DNA from: Simkaniaceae bacterium
GTDB taxonomy: Bacteria > Chlamydiota > Chlamydiia > Chlamydiales > Simkaniaceae
Direction of reading: 5' to 3'
Length of the DNA stretch: 64,000 nucleotides
Assembly (NCBI GenBank): GCA_018399055.1
Contig: CP073762.1
Span: 1,178,001-1,242,000, forward strand
Shown piece after piece: positions 45,813 through 54,589 of this stretch. How positions within the stretch are numbered: position 1 is the stretch's first letter; each line of letters starts with the position of its first letter. A program made the translations under genes and the position numbers. Under the pieces are notes generated by a model. It ran no database searches, was not told the origin of the DNA, and saw only the letters and a list, made by a program, of their open reading frames with translations.

Positions 45813-46590
45813 AGTGGCAGGATGCTAGGGTGTGGAGATGAAGGATTGTGGATTTCTGGTCCATAGGTTGAATATACTTCAGAAGAATCGTAGTCGCTTT
45901 CTTCCTCCTCAGAAGAATACTCATTCGCATCCTCAAAGGGTAGCGGATGTGAGTAAGGTTCTGAGTCATCTGGGGCTTGAATCAGAAGGAGTTCTCTCTC
46001 ATCAAAATCTTCAGGATCTGCAACGAAGATCCTCTCTTGAGACTGTAGAATATTTGTCATTGTTTCCCAGATGGTTTGCGCTGTGACATGCACTTTCAAT
46101 CCATTAGATATTGCATCAAGGTTTGCTTCTAGACTAGGGGATAGATTTTGATTTTCAGAAAATAGCAGAGAAATAGTTGCCTGGCTTCTGGGATTTGATT
46201 TAACAACTGTTGTTGCTATAGTATCTAGCGGGTAAAAAGCATAACTAGCAATGGCCTTTTTAATCTGTGCTTCCGAGTAGTTTCCGGTAGAGTTGCGCTC
46301 CAGGAATGGACGGTATTGTGGTTGAATGGATTGCATCGGCGTGTTTTCCCCGTAGTGCCGATTGAAGTCTTGTAAAATTTGTGGTTTTTCACGGTCAAAT
46401 CCTTGAAATAGGGTCTCTTTTTGAGGTTCTGTTGGAGAAACTGAGGTATTTGTTTGCGTTGTTCCATCGCTGAAGTGCAATCCCTTTGAGTCGATATATG
46501 TAATTTCTTTATCTCTAAGGGTTTCCGGATCAGCAGACTGGTGTGCATTAAAGAAAGTGTCTGAAAGAGCCTGAAGTTTTTGAGTTTCAT

Positions 46591-46600
46591 GGGGGGGGGG
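46591..46600 (-). repeat. C10 tract inside a reading frame
   Basis: Ten G on the plus strand, read as ten C in the minus-strand gene, exactly where the frame changes between two open parts. Tracts of this kind change length by slippage and act as on/off switches in several bacteria, including chlamydial pmp genes. A sequencing miscount is the alternative. Confidence 0.6.
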
Positions 46601-46941
46601 ATGCGGGATACAGAACCTCCCTGGATGACAAGCATATAGTAGGTCTTTCCACCCATTTTTACTTTTTAGGAATATCCATGGCCCTTACTTAGAGCATCGC
46701 CCAAGTAGCTTCTTTGAACAGCAGCCGACTCCACCTTTACCTCTAGGGATTGCCTGCCACTCCATATCTGTCTATCTTCACCCAGCTCCATTATATCACA
46801 GATAAAGAATTATTGAAAAATCTACCTTAGTGACTTATAAAGAATGGATTAAGTGGTAACTTCCGAAAGATCTAGTTAGGGGGTGTTGTAACAGGTTTAT
46901 TTTCAGCTACATATGGAACTCTTTTTTTTAGAAAAAAATCA

Positions 46942-47589
46942 CTATCCCATAAAAAACTGCTTAGAAGCCGTTCCGCCAACATAGACTGTTTGATAATGAG
47001 GCATAGGACCCGTCCGAGCACCAGCTGCCCCAACCGTTATTTTGATAGGGTCAGGAGTAAAAAGGTCGCTAAGCCAATCGAATACAGTGCGTTTTTTTGG
47101 GAGCATGTGTTCTATAGAAGCGATTGTTTTATCCCAGCTAGACTCACTTTTAGAAGGAGGTAGGTACTCTGGACCGTATGTTTTCGCAGCAAGTTTGAAG
47201 TATACTACGATCGCTTGTTTGATTTTCGCGATTGTATTTCTAGCTTGTGTTGCGAAGTCATCGTTACACTCTGAGAAAGCACTTTCTTTTGAGAATGTAA
47301 GTAAAGATATTTTTGTAGAGATTCCATTTAGGAGCAGAGTCAGAACATACGCTCTGAGTTCTTGGAGGGTCTCTCTATCGGTGGGAGTTCTCCCATCAAC
47401 CCTGAGTAATCGGCTTGCAACAGAGACTTCCGCATCTAAATAAAGGCTGGTTCTTTTTGCAGCAACGATCAACTGATGAATATTTCGATCATCTGAACTT
47501 AATGTGTCCAGCACGTTTGGTGGAGGACTCTTTTGAGCTGCAACTGAGCCCAGAGGAGGATTAAAACTATTTTGATCAACTTTCAACAT
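46942..47589 (-). CDS. Hypothetical protein
   Basis: A 215-residue soluble protein without signal peptide. The first 25 residues are polar and Pro-rich; a helical middle (LQELRAYVLTLLLNGISTKI, ARNTIAKIKQAIVVYFKLAA) follows, and the end is Gly-rich (VGAAGARTGPMPH). No family is recognised. The disordered N-terminus with a helical core is common in type III effectors of Chlamydiae, but this alone is weak evidence. It lies beside the IS-disrupted gene on the same strand. Confidence 0.6.
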   Translation of the reverse strand: MLKVDQNSFNPPLGSVAAQKSPPPNVLDTLSSDDRNIHQLIVAAKRTSLYLDAEVSVASRLLRVDGRTPTDRETLQELRAYVLTLLLNGISTKISLLTFSKESAFSECNDDFATQARNTIAKIKQAIVVYFKLAAKTYGPEYLPPSKSESSWDKTIASIEHMLPKKRTVFDWLSDLFTPDPIKITVGAAGARTGPMPHYQTVYVGGTASKQFFMG

Positions 47590-47789
47590 CTTACTACCCC
47601 GAATTTTAATGTGCCAGACAGCATAGGATATATTCGAATTTTTGACTACAATAAATTTGTATATTCTTGCGCTTCTATACTAGGTTGGGTTGTTTTGCAG
47701 TTAGGCAATTTTTTCTTTAAAGATAGCTTGCCTTTGAATGGGGATTTTAATAGCATGTCTCAAAAAAACTTTTGCAAGGAGCTTTAGTT

Positions 47790-49090
47790 ATGAGAAAATT
47801 GACCTGGGTGCTCAGCCTATTAGTTATTGTGTTTTGTCAAGTAGGGTTCGCAGCTTCTTGGGAAGACAATAAGGATATTTCAGGGGGCTTATCTGCAAAT
47901 GGAGATTCTGTCATTGTAGCGGATAAAAATGGTAATGCCGCGGCCATTTGGCAAGATAGTGGTTCTGGAAAAATTGTAACCTCCTACCGTCCAGTTGGCG
48001 GCCTTTGGAGCCCTATTGAGTCCCTTGGCGCTGGCGAGCCTAATCCTGACATAAGCGCGGACGAGAATGGAAATCTTCGCGCTGTTTGGGTCCAAACAGG
48101 TGGAGTGAATATTCAAACAGCAACGCGTTCCTTCGGAGGGAGCTGGTCAGGAGCATCCACCATTACAGCCGGGAATACAAATGCGGATCATGTTAACGTC
48201 GAAATAGTCTCAAACTCAGGTTATGCTGCCGTTGTTTGGACGAGTCTTCCTGGAGCAAATAATGTTGTGCGAGCTGCTACATGGGATGGGGCTGCATGGA
48301 CTATCAATAATTTAAATATTCCTACAGATATTATTGTAGACGGAGCATCGGATCCTATTGTGCATGTTCTTCCAACTGGAGAAGTGATTGCTGCATATAT
48401 TGGTGAAGATACCGGTACTAATATTAGGGATGTCTATTATACAAATGGAAACTACTAGCAGGAACTTGGAGTCCTGTTGTTGCATCGGGGTTCCCTGAGG
48501 AGCCTGCAGAATTTGATTTCGATATGAACTTGAATGGAGAGGCTGTTATCGGATCTACAGGGTCGACGACCAATCGTATTGATGCAATTGTAAGAAATAG
48601 TTCAGTTTGGAGTTCATCAACAAATGTCACAATGGTGCCATCTAAAGAAGTCAAAGTGGGCATTGATAAATTCAAGATTATTACGGTTGTTTATAGAACG
48701 ACATTCAATGCTATAGAAAAGGCATCTACACAACTTCCTACGGTTGCTTTTCCTAGCTTTATTATCTCGCCAGCTGGAAACAACTTTAACCATGTCAGAC
48801 TTGATGTTAGCGAGGCTGGGGGAATGGTGGTTTCTTATCTTGACTTTGCAGGTGTTATTTATGCTCAAGTGGGCTTCAGTGGAACATTTGAAGCCACGCC
48901 AACATCTTTAAATGCTATGGCTAAAAATGAAAGTGTTGCCATGAGTGATGCAGGAATTGCTTTTGCGATCTGGAAGGATACGACAGGAAACGGCTTTATT
49001 GAAGGATCTCGAACAATTGTAAATGCTTCTCAACTGATTAAGGTGCTAGGTAAAAAGCGCTTGATCTATCAAAAAGGTCTCTATCCTTAA
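47790..49090 (+). pseudogene. Secreted propeller-repeat protein, broken by one frameshift
   Basis: A paralogue of the intact gene at 49458-50744. It has a signal peptide (MRKLTWVLSLLVIVFCQVGFA) and repeats of the form VIVADKNGNAAAIWQD, as in sialidase/BNR-like beta-propellers. The first frame stops at a TAG at 48456-48458; reading on with a one-base shift near the AAA at 48449-48451 gives LLAGTWSPVV and continues in step with the paralogue to the shared end KVLGKKRLIYQKGLYP. Without the shift it would have about 432 residues. AGGAG lies nine bases before the ATG. A terminator follows. Confidence 0.85.
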
Positions 49091-49101
49091 AACTTAAAAA
49101 A

Positions 49102-49130
49102 GCCCTCGTTTTTCCAAGCGAGGGCCTTCT
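49102..49130 (+). terminator. Intrinsic terminator of the frameshifted secreted gene
   Basis: GCCCTCG (49102-49108) pairs with CGAGGGC (49119-49125), followed by CTTCTTAT. Confidence 0.75.
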
Positions 49131-49141
49131 TATGTAAATCA

Positions 49142-49321
49142 TCATGTATCTTCTGGGTAGTTAGGAGGCTTGTCTCGGCCACCGATAATGGCAGAGCCAT
49201 GGTCGTCATGAAGAAGGCTTTGTGCCTTGATATAGTCCTGCAGTTCTTTGATTCTTTCCAGGCGAACAGTAGCCGAGATTCCCTCGTCATTAGCTTCTTC
49301 TATGAGTTTGTCATAGAGCAT
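49142..49321 (-). CDS. Small acidic protein of 59 residues
   Basis: Starts MLYDKLIEEANDEGISATVR and ends KPPNYPEDT. GGAGGT eight bases before the ATG is among the best ribosome sites in this region, which is the main reason to believe it. It is helical (LERIKELQDYIKAQSLL) and charged, with no recognised family. It stands alone between the two secreted paralogues, on the strand of the second. Confidence 0.6.
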   Translation of the reverse strand: MLYDKLIEEANDEGISATVRLERIKELQDYIKAQSLLHDDHGSAIIGGRDKPPNYPEDT

Positions 49322-49417
49322 CACGTACCTCCAAAGGTAGGATTATACCCGACAGTAAAACGACTCAGAAAATTCTGACAAGAAATTTTTATGTTATCGG
49401 GGAAAACAAATGGTTAA

Positions 49418-49450
49418 AGAAAAAAAAGGGCGGCTTATGAGATCCGCCCT
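49418..49450 (-). terminator. Intrinsic terminator of the intact secreted paralogue
   Basis: On the minus strand GGGCGG, a ten-base loop and CCGCCC are followed by a run of T (49419-49427 on the plus strand as A). Confidence 0.8.
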
Positions 49451-49457
49451 CTGGTGA

Positions 49458-50744
49458 TTAAGGCAATAGGCCCTTTTGATACATCAAACGTTTTTTGCCT
49501 AGAACCTTCAGCAGATTATCAGCGGGATTGTATGTTCTTGAGGCTTCCATAAATCCAGTAGTAACCGTATCTTTCCAAAGAGCATATGCTGTTCCATTAT
49601 CACTCATGGCAACACTTTCATTTTTAGCTAAAGCATTTAGAGAAGCTGGAGATGCTTCAAAGACGCCACTTTTTCCGGTTTGACCGTAAATATCTCCTGA
49701 GGGTCCTAGGTAAGAGGCAACCATTCCTCCATTTTCACTTACTGAAAGTTTAGGGGTATGATACCCGGTGGTACCTGGAGAAATTCCAGCGTCTTGGTAG
49801 CTAATTGCTGCAGCATTTGTGGATGCTTTGCGGATTTCTCCTAAAGAGGTTGGATAGACGATTGTTGCCATATTGAACCGATCGAATCCGATGAGAGCCG
49901 CATCAGATGCTGTGGTGGTCACGTTTCCGACTCCGCCCCAAGCTCCCCCAAGATAATACGTAGCATTGATTTGGTTGGCCGCATCAAGACAAGCAATTCC
50001 ACCATTTCCTGTAGATGATAAAGCAAAGTCAAAGGAAGTTGGCTTTACAAAGTTTCTAGGAGCAATTGTTGCCCAAGTTCCCGTTGCAGCAGACCCCATT
50101 GTTGTATAGATGTCATCATTGCCAGATTTGACACTGTTCGCGAGAAAAGCAACAAAAGTTGTTCCATCGGGAAGAATTCTTGGAATGGGTTTAGCGGTAA
50201 GGCTAACTGTTTGATCTGCTGGGACATTTAAAGGGGTAATGGTCCACGATGTGCCATTCCAGGTTGCAGCTTTTACAGTGTTAGTAACATCAATCTCTGT
50301 CCAGCTGACCACTGAATACCCATTATTTTCAACGCAAGCTACACGGAGATTATCGAAGTCTGCTTTTTTGGTGTAAATTTGAACATAAGGTGTCCATGTC
50401 CCACCAAACGGGCGCGTGGCTGTTCGAATTGTTGCTCCAAACTCCCAGATTGCGCGAAGATTTCCTGCTTCATCAACGCAAATATAAGGGTCAGGGTCTG
50501 CAGTGCCAAGTGCTATGGGGGTTTCCCAAAGTCCTTCAAATAATCGATAAGATGTCAACACAGTATTGGTCGCTGGATCTTGCCAAATCGCTGCGGCATT
50601 TCCCTGACTATCCACAACAATAACGCCATTTCCATTTCCGGGAAGATTGTTGGAAATATCCATTGGGGGTTCCCATGTTGAGGCATATAATACGCCCGTA
50701 AGCATCAAAATTGCGGTGAACAAGGCTTGAATAGAACGTTTCAT
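49458..50744 (-). CDS. Secreted propeller-repeat protein (intact paralogue)
   Basis: A 428-residue exported protein with signal peptide MKRSIQALFTAILMLTGVLYA. The body is a set of blocks of the form VIVVDSQGNAAAIWQD, ICVDEAGNLRAIWEF and GTWTPYVQI, which fits a sialidase/BNR-like beta-propeller; catalytic residues of a sialidase are not evident, so binding is more likely than cleavage. It ends KVLGKKRLMYQKGLLP like its paralogue. GGAGGT before the ATG at 50744 sets the start. An IS66-family element ends 21 bases upstream, so the native promoter has been cut away; expression now depends on the element or is lost. Confidence 0.8.
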   Translation of the reverse strand: MKRSIQALFTAILMLTGVLYASTWEPPMDISNNLPGNGNGVIVVDSQGNAAAIWQDPATNTVLTSYRLFEGLWETPIALGTADPDPYICVDEAGNLRAIWEFGATIRTATRPFGGTWTPYVQIYTKKADFDNLRVACVENNGYSVVSWTEIDVTNTVKAATWNGTSWTITPLNVPADQTVSLTAKPIPRILPDGTTFVAFLANSVKSGNDDIYTTMGSAATGTWATIAPRNFVKPTSFDFALSSTGNGGIACLDAANQINATYYLGGAWGGVGNVTTTASDAALIGFDRFNMATIVYPTSLGEIRKASTNAAAISYQDAGISPGTTGYHTPKLSVSENGGMVASYLGPSGDIYGQTGKSGVFEASPASLNALAKNESVAMSDNGTAYALWKDTVTTGFMEASRTYNPADNLLKVLGKKRLMYQKGLLP

Positions 50745-50756
50745 AAGGACCTCCAT

Positions 50757-50764
50757 GAGTTAGC
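50757..50764. repeat. Target-site duplication of the second IS66-family element (left copy)
   Basis: GAGTTAGC, identical to 52191-52198. Confidence 0.92.
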
Positions 50765-52190
50765 GTATCCGTTCAGTGGGGGGCTAAAGAACTGGTGCTG
50801 CAACCCAGGGATGATAGGTAGCCTTATAGGCTTGCAAAAAAAAGGGAGCAACTTCCTTCCCTTGCTTCTTGAGGGTCATCCAAAGTGAGACTGCCCTTTC
50901 AATAAAACGACTGCCTGACTCACTTTGAGTACCATAAGAGGTTTTACGCCACAGGACAATATGCCGAAGTGATCTCTCTGCAGCGTTATTTGTGCAGTCC
51001 ACTTCTCTGTACTTTGTGAAGAGAAAGAGCTTGTGAATTTGGTCGAGCATCCGCTCGGCAAATCGAGAAAAAGCATCCGACCCGTTAGCTAGAATATCAA
51101 TGAGAATTTCATTGAGTCTCCCTTTTCGGTAATAGACTCTTTGTTGCATTGTTTCTCGACAGCTTAAGCGGCATGCAAGAAAAATCTCTTGTAGTTCAAA
51201 AAGAGCTCTTTCTGCCAATTCTTGATCGTCGGTTTTTTGATCAGCAAATCTCTTAAAATCTCTCTTGATATGGGCTAGGCAATACTGATGTTTTTTATAA
51301 GCATAGACTTGATAGCGATCAGTCACTGTGATTCCAGGGTGTCCCCTCGGCCTTATGTGATTTAAGCTACTAATACTTCGGCTGGGCAATACTTTTAGGT
51401 AAACAGCATTTTTTGTGGTCGCCGTCCATACGTAATACATTTTTGCCTGCTGCCTAAAACTGGTCTCATCTACATAGGCTACTTTAGCTTTATCAACCTG
51501 ATCTTTTAACGATTTGTAGACAGGCTCGAGTCCTTTGGAAAGTTTTTTCTCCTGGGCTGGGATGCTTCCTAAGGAAATATTGACTTTAAACATCATCTCC
51601 AAAAGTTGTTGGATGGGTCGCTTACTTAATCGATAGACCGAGCTGCACATCCCTATAAAGGTGATCAACCTGGGACCAAAACTACTTTGAGCGTACTCTT
51701 TTGGGAATGGCGCTTTTACGCTTTTCCCACATTGACGACATCTTCCTTTTTCACACTCAATCTGTGTAATTATCGGCTCTATTTCGGGTAGTTCTACTTG
51801 CTGCAAGATGTAGGGATTCTTTTTATCCAGGTTATGGCTCCCGCAGTGTGGACAATGATGTAAGGAGGAAGTGACTCTTTTTGAAACTTGCTCTTCAGGA
51901 AACAGTTTGCGAAAATGACCTGGGTGTCCCCTCTTAGCTCCTCCTTTAGGAGCCTGCTTATTTTTCTTCTGGTCTGTGCTAGGTGGTTTTGAGCTATTTT
52001 TTGAGTTCAGGTTCAAGCGATTCTCTAGCTCCACAACTCTTTTTTGTAACCGTTTGTTCTCCTCCATTAACCGGTAATTGGCATCACTTAGGAGTTTGAT
52101 GGTTTCTAAGAGTTCTTCATAGCTAGGCTTCATGCACGAGGATTATACGATTAGAAATTTATTTTGTCACCCCCCCCACTGAACGGATAC
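50765..52190 (-). mobile_element. Single-gene IS66-family element (ISBst12-like)
   Basis: A 1426-base element. GTATCCGTTCAGTGGGGGG at 50765-50783 is repeated inverted and exactly at 52172-52190, and an exact 8-base duplication GAGTTAGC flanks it. It carries one transposase gene and no tnpA or tnpB, the layout of the ISBst12 subgroup. The exact ends and duplication mean a recent insertion. Confidence 0.92.
50784..52133 (-). CDS. IS66-family transposase (single-gene type)
   Basis: A 449-residue transposase. A coiled-coil start (LMEENKRLQKRVVELENRL) leads into a basic Lys/Pro-rich segment, then a zinc-finger-like pair CPHCGSHNL and CRQCGKSVKAPFP. The DDE core has KVAYVDETSFR (Asp), VTDRYQVYAYKKHQYCLAH (Asp) and DCTNNAAERSLRHIVLWRK (Glu). 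The frame is complete, so it may be active. Confidence 0.92.
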   Translation of the reverse strand: MKPSYEELLETIKLLSDANYRLMEENKRLQKRVVELENRLNLNSKNSSKPPSTDQKKNKQAPKGGAKRGHPGHFRKLFPEEQVSKRVTSSLHHCPHCGSHNLDKKNPYILQQVELPEIEPIITQIECEKGRCRQCGKSVKAPFPKEYAQSSFGPRLITFIGMCSSVYRLSKRPIQQLLEMMFKVNISLGSIPAQEKKLSKGLEPVYKSLKDQVDKAKVAYVDETSFRQQAKMYYVWTATTKNAVYLKVLPSRSISSLNHIRPRGHPGITVTDRYQVYAYKKHQYCLAHIKRDFKRFADQKTDDQELAERALFELQEIFLACRLSCRETMQQRVYYRKGRLNEILIDILANGSDAFSRFAERMLDQIHKLFLFTKYREVDCTNNAAERSLRHIVLWRKTSYGTQSESGSRFIERAVSLWMTLKKQGKEVAPFFLQAYKATYHPWVAAPVL

Positions 52191-52198
52191 GAGTTAGC

Positions 52199-52592
52199 TA
52201 TATCCCGGGCAAGAATCTTAAGTGAATGACAGAATATATTTCAATAAATAATAAAATTTTTTTTGCACAAAATGTTTGGTATGCTACTCTTTTCCAAAAG
52301 ACAATGAGATTTTTATGAAAATTTCAATAGTAAAAGCCAACGAATGTCCAACTTGCTTTAATTCGTTCAGTAACCCTTAAGTCCCTAGCGCGTGTGGAAA
52401 TACTCTTGACTACCAATGCAGGGTAGATGCTGTTATGGCGTTTGGAAGATCTCTCCTTTAACATGCCAACGCAGCGAAGCGTGCTAGAAGGGAGCAAGCT
52501 TTGATGTGGAGGTAACGGCATTTTTTTGAAAATTGAGTAAGTATGAAAATTAGACTTAGAACTATCTTAACCATTATATATTAAGGATTTGT
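52199..52592. other. Gap of about 390 bases without a clear gene; one structured stretch
   Basis: The first 125 bases are AT-rich. From about 52340 to 52515 the base composition rises to normal, and a segment near 52451-52500 can fold (CTCTCCTT with AAGGGAG, AACGC with GCGT). A 65-codon frame on the minus strand (52324-52521) looks non-coding. The stretch may be a repeat or an RNA gene remnant; I cannot name it. Confidence 0.4.
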
Positions 52593-53837
52593 ATGAAAAA
52601 TTCAAAGATGTACATTTTTATTCTTGCTCTTGCTTTAACTATAAAAAGCGGGGCTCTTTTTGCTGATGATTTTGCTTATGTGACGGGTAAAGGAACGACC
52701 GATATTTCTGTTGTTAATACGACAACAAATACCGTCATAACGCCGATTGGAATTGGGAGCAGCTCTGTTTGGGTAGGCATTGCACCGGATGGAAGTTTTG
52801 TCTACGTGAGTAATGTTACCACTAATAGTCTGGATATTATTGATACATCAACAAATACAGTTACTGCAAGTGTTCCTATTGGGGCCTCTCCCACAGGAGT
52901 TGTAGCCTCTGTTAATGGGAGTTTTGTCTATGTCGCAAATGATACTTCTGGTGTCAGTGTGATCAATACAGCAACGAATAGCGTGGTTGCAACAGTGCCT
53001 GTTGGGGCTAGTCCTAATGGCATTGCGGTTACTCCCAATGGAAGTTTTGTGTATGTCACCAATACTGGGGCGAATTCTGTGAGTGTAATTAATACTGGAA
53101 CAAATACCGTAGTTGCGACAGTTGCCGTGGGAACTAGTCCGATAGAGGTTGAGATTACTCCCAATGGGAACTTTGCGTATGTAACGAATGCAAATAGTGA
53201 TAATGTTAGCGTAATCAATACAGGCTCAAATACTGTAATTGCGACAGTTGCCGTGGGAACCTCGCCTTTTGGGCTTGCAATTACACCAGACGGAAACTTT
53301 GTATATGTAGTTAATCAAGTCACAGATGATGTGTCTGTTATTAGCACTGCAACAAATACGATTTCTAGCACTGTTTTAGTAGGAAACAATCCCATTGATA
53401 TTGCGATTACTTCTGATGGAAATTTTGCGTATGTGACAGATGCTTCATCCAATAGTTTGAGCGTTATTGAGATAGGAACAAATACAGTAAGTACAGCTAT
53501 TGCTCTGCCTCCTGGAACTTCTCCTCATGGTTTAGTTATCACTCCCAGCATTTTTCCATTAGGTTCCCTAACCGTATCTGCAAAGATCAAGAAGAATGAC
53601 TTTTTAACAGAAAGTGATCTAAAAACAGTCCTTACCTGGAGCAATCCACTCGATGGAGCTATTCCAACGCAGTACAAGGTCTATCGCGACGGGGTGTTAA
53701 TTGCAACGATCTCAGCTGGAGATTTTAGAACGTATGTAGATCATAACCGGAAGAAAAATAGAACATACATGTACCAGGTAATTGCCGAAGATGAAACGGG
53801 GGCAGCTGCAACGGGGAGTATTTCTATAAAGTCTTGA
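52593..53837 (+). CDS. Secreted YVTN-repeat beta-propeller protein
   Basis: A 414-residue surface protein. Residues 1-24 are a signal peptide (MYIFILALALTIKSGALFA core). About seven 42-residue YVTN repeats follow, of the form NGSFVYVTNTGANSVSVIN and TVVATVAVGTSP, predicted to close a beta-propeller of the kind used as archaeal and bacterial surface-layer or adhesion modules. The last 85 residues (from LTVSAKIKKNDFLTES) look like a fibronectin III-type domain with YKVYRDGVLIATI. It has no barrel or anchor, so it is probably secreted or held on the surface by partners. It borders the mobile-element-rich island. Confidence 0.83.
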   Translation: MKNSKMYIFILALALTIKSGALFADDFAYVTGKGTTDISVVNTTTNTVITPIGIGSSSVWVGIAPDGSFVYVSNVTTNSLDIIDTSTNTVTASVPIGASPTGVVASVNGSFVYVANDTSGVSVINTATNSVVATVPVGASPNGIAVTPNGSFVYVTNTGANSVSVINTGTNTVVATVAVGTSPIEVEITPNGNFAYVTNANSDNVSVINTGSNTVIATVAVGTSPFGLAITPDGNFVYVVNQVTDDVSVISTATNTISSTVLVGNNPIDIAITSDGNFAYVTDASSNSLSVIEIGTNTVSTAIALPPGTSPHGLVITPSIFPLGSLTVSAKIKKNDFLTESDLKTVLTWSNPLDGAIPTQYKVYRDGVLIATISAGDFRTYVDHNRKKNRTYMYQVIAEDETGAAATGSISIKS

Positions 53838-53854
53838 AGGTTTAATCTTGCTCT

Positions 53855-54589
53855 CTAGCGACCGCGCGCTGTGTTTATGAAAAAGCGCGCGGCATGTTTC
53901 CAGCGAGAGAGAAGACCGAAGGGGAAACGAGGGGAGAGGAGTTCATCGGCATTGATCCGATAAAGGAGCTGGTTGGTGTTTTTCCATGAGATATTATGAG
54001 CATTCCCAATGCGAAAAATATATTTATAATGCTTTTTGGCAAGGGTCTGCGCTTTTTGGCTGAAGAGTCCAAAAGGATAGACGAACGAGCTAATGGGGGT
54101 GGAGAGCTTTTCCTCAAGAAGTTTTTTCGATAGGAAAAGTTCATTTTCGATATCTATATGTTTTGAGGTGAGGGGGCGGTGATGAAGAGAGTGGGAGGCG
54201 ATTTGAATGAGAGGGGATTGAGAAAGAATTTGGAGCTCTTTCCAGGTGCAAAATGCGGGTGAAGGAATAGGGGGAGACTTATCGGGGAAGGTTGCGACTT
54301 TTTCGAGGCGCTCCTGAGAGGTTAAATCCGCGCTTTCAGGAATGTAGGCAGTGGGAACGGCAAGAAGCGCTTTAAGGCTATATTTTTGGAGGAGAGGGAA
54401 AATGAGGTGATAGAAGTCGAAGAATGCATCGTCAAAGGTAAGGCAGACGGTAGTCCCCTTAGGCAGGTCTTCACCGGGAAGGACAGAAGGGAAATGGGCT
54501 GCGATATAGGCAAAATGCTGCTCAAGAGTTTCGAGGGAGTTGGCATACTTGCCCCTACCGATCTTGTGATATAGGGGTGCGATTAGCAT
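53855..54589 (-). CDS. Polysaccharide deacetylase-family protein
   Basis: A 244-residue protein of the NodB-like deacetylase fold. The motif LTFDDAFFDFY near residue 50 holds the metal Asp, and IASHSLHHRPL near residue 130 gives the two metal His; FVYPFGLFS is the third motif. Members remove N-acetyl groups from chitin, peptidoglycan or surface sugars. I start at MLIAPLYHKIGRG (54589), as in the family; the frame is open to 54766 but the added residues are read from within the next gene. It overlaps the glycosyltransferase gene by 35 bases, so both likely act on the same surface polysaccharide or lipooligosaccharide. Confidence 0.85.
   Translation of the reverse strand: MLIAPLYHKIGRGKYANSLETLEQHFAYIAAHFPSVLPGEDLPKGTTVCLTFDDAFFDFYHLIFPLLQKYSLKALLAVPTAYIPESADLTSQERLEKVATFPDKSPPIPSPAFCTWKELQILSQSPLIQIASHSLHHRPLTSKHIDIENELFLSKKLLEEKLSTPISSFVYPFGLFSQKAQTLAKKHYKYIFRIGNAHNISWKNTNQLLYRINADELLSPRFPFGLLSRWKHAARFFINTARGR

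Larger units (their letters stand above)
45805..46656 (-). pseudogene. N-terminal part of the gene split by the IS66-family element, with a C-tract frameshift
   Basis: From an ATG at 46656 (MGGKTYYMLVIQGGSVSRI) the frame runs into a C10 tract at 46591-46600. One base more (C11) or two fewer (C8) would continue in the frame that yields HETQKLQALSDTFFNAHQS and then the 225-residue stretch from MHFSDGTTQ at 46480. That stretch has an acidic low-complexity part (EEEESDYDSSE) and ends at LPLTV, where the insertion begins. Joined to 40614-40944, the restored protein would have roughly 390 residues and no recognised family. A further in-frame segment (46666-46791, MELGEDRQIW...) ends in a TAA four codons before 46656, so the start may once have lain further upstream. 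Confidence 0.75.

Noticed and set aside
52324-52521. A 65-codon frame on the minus strand
   Set aside because: No ribosome site, unusual composition, and it spans the foldable stretch; not convincing as a protein.
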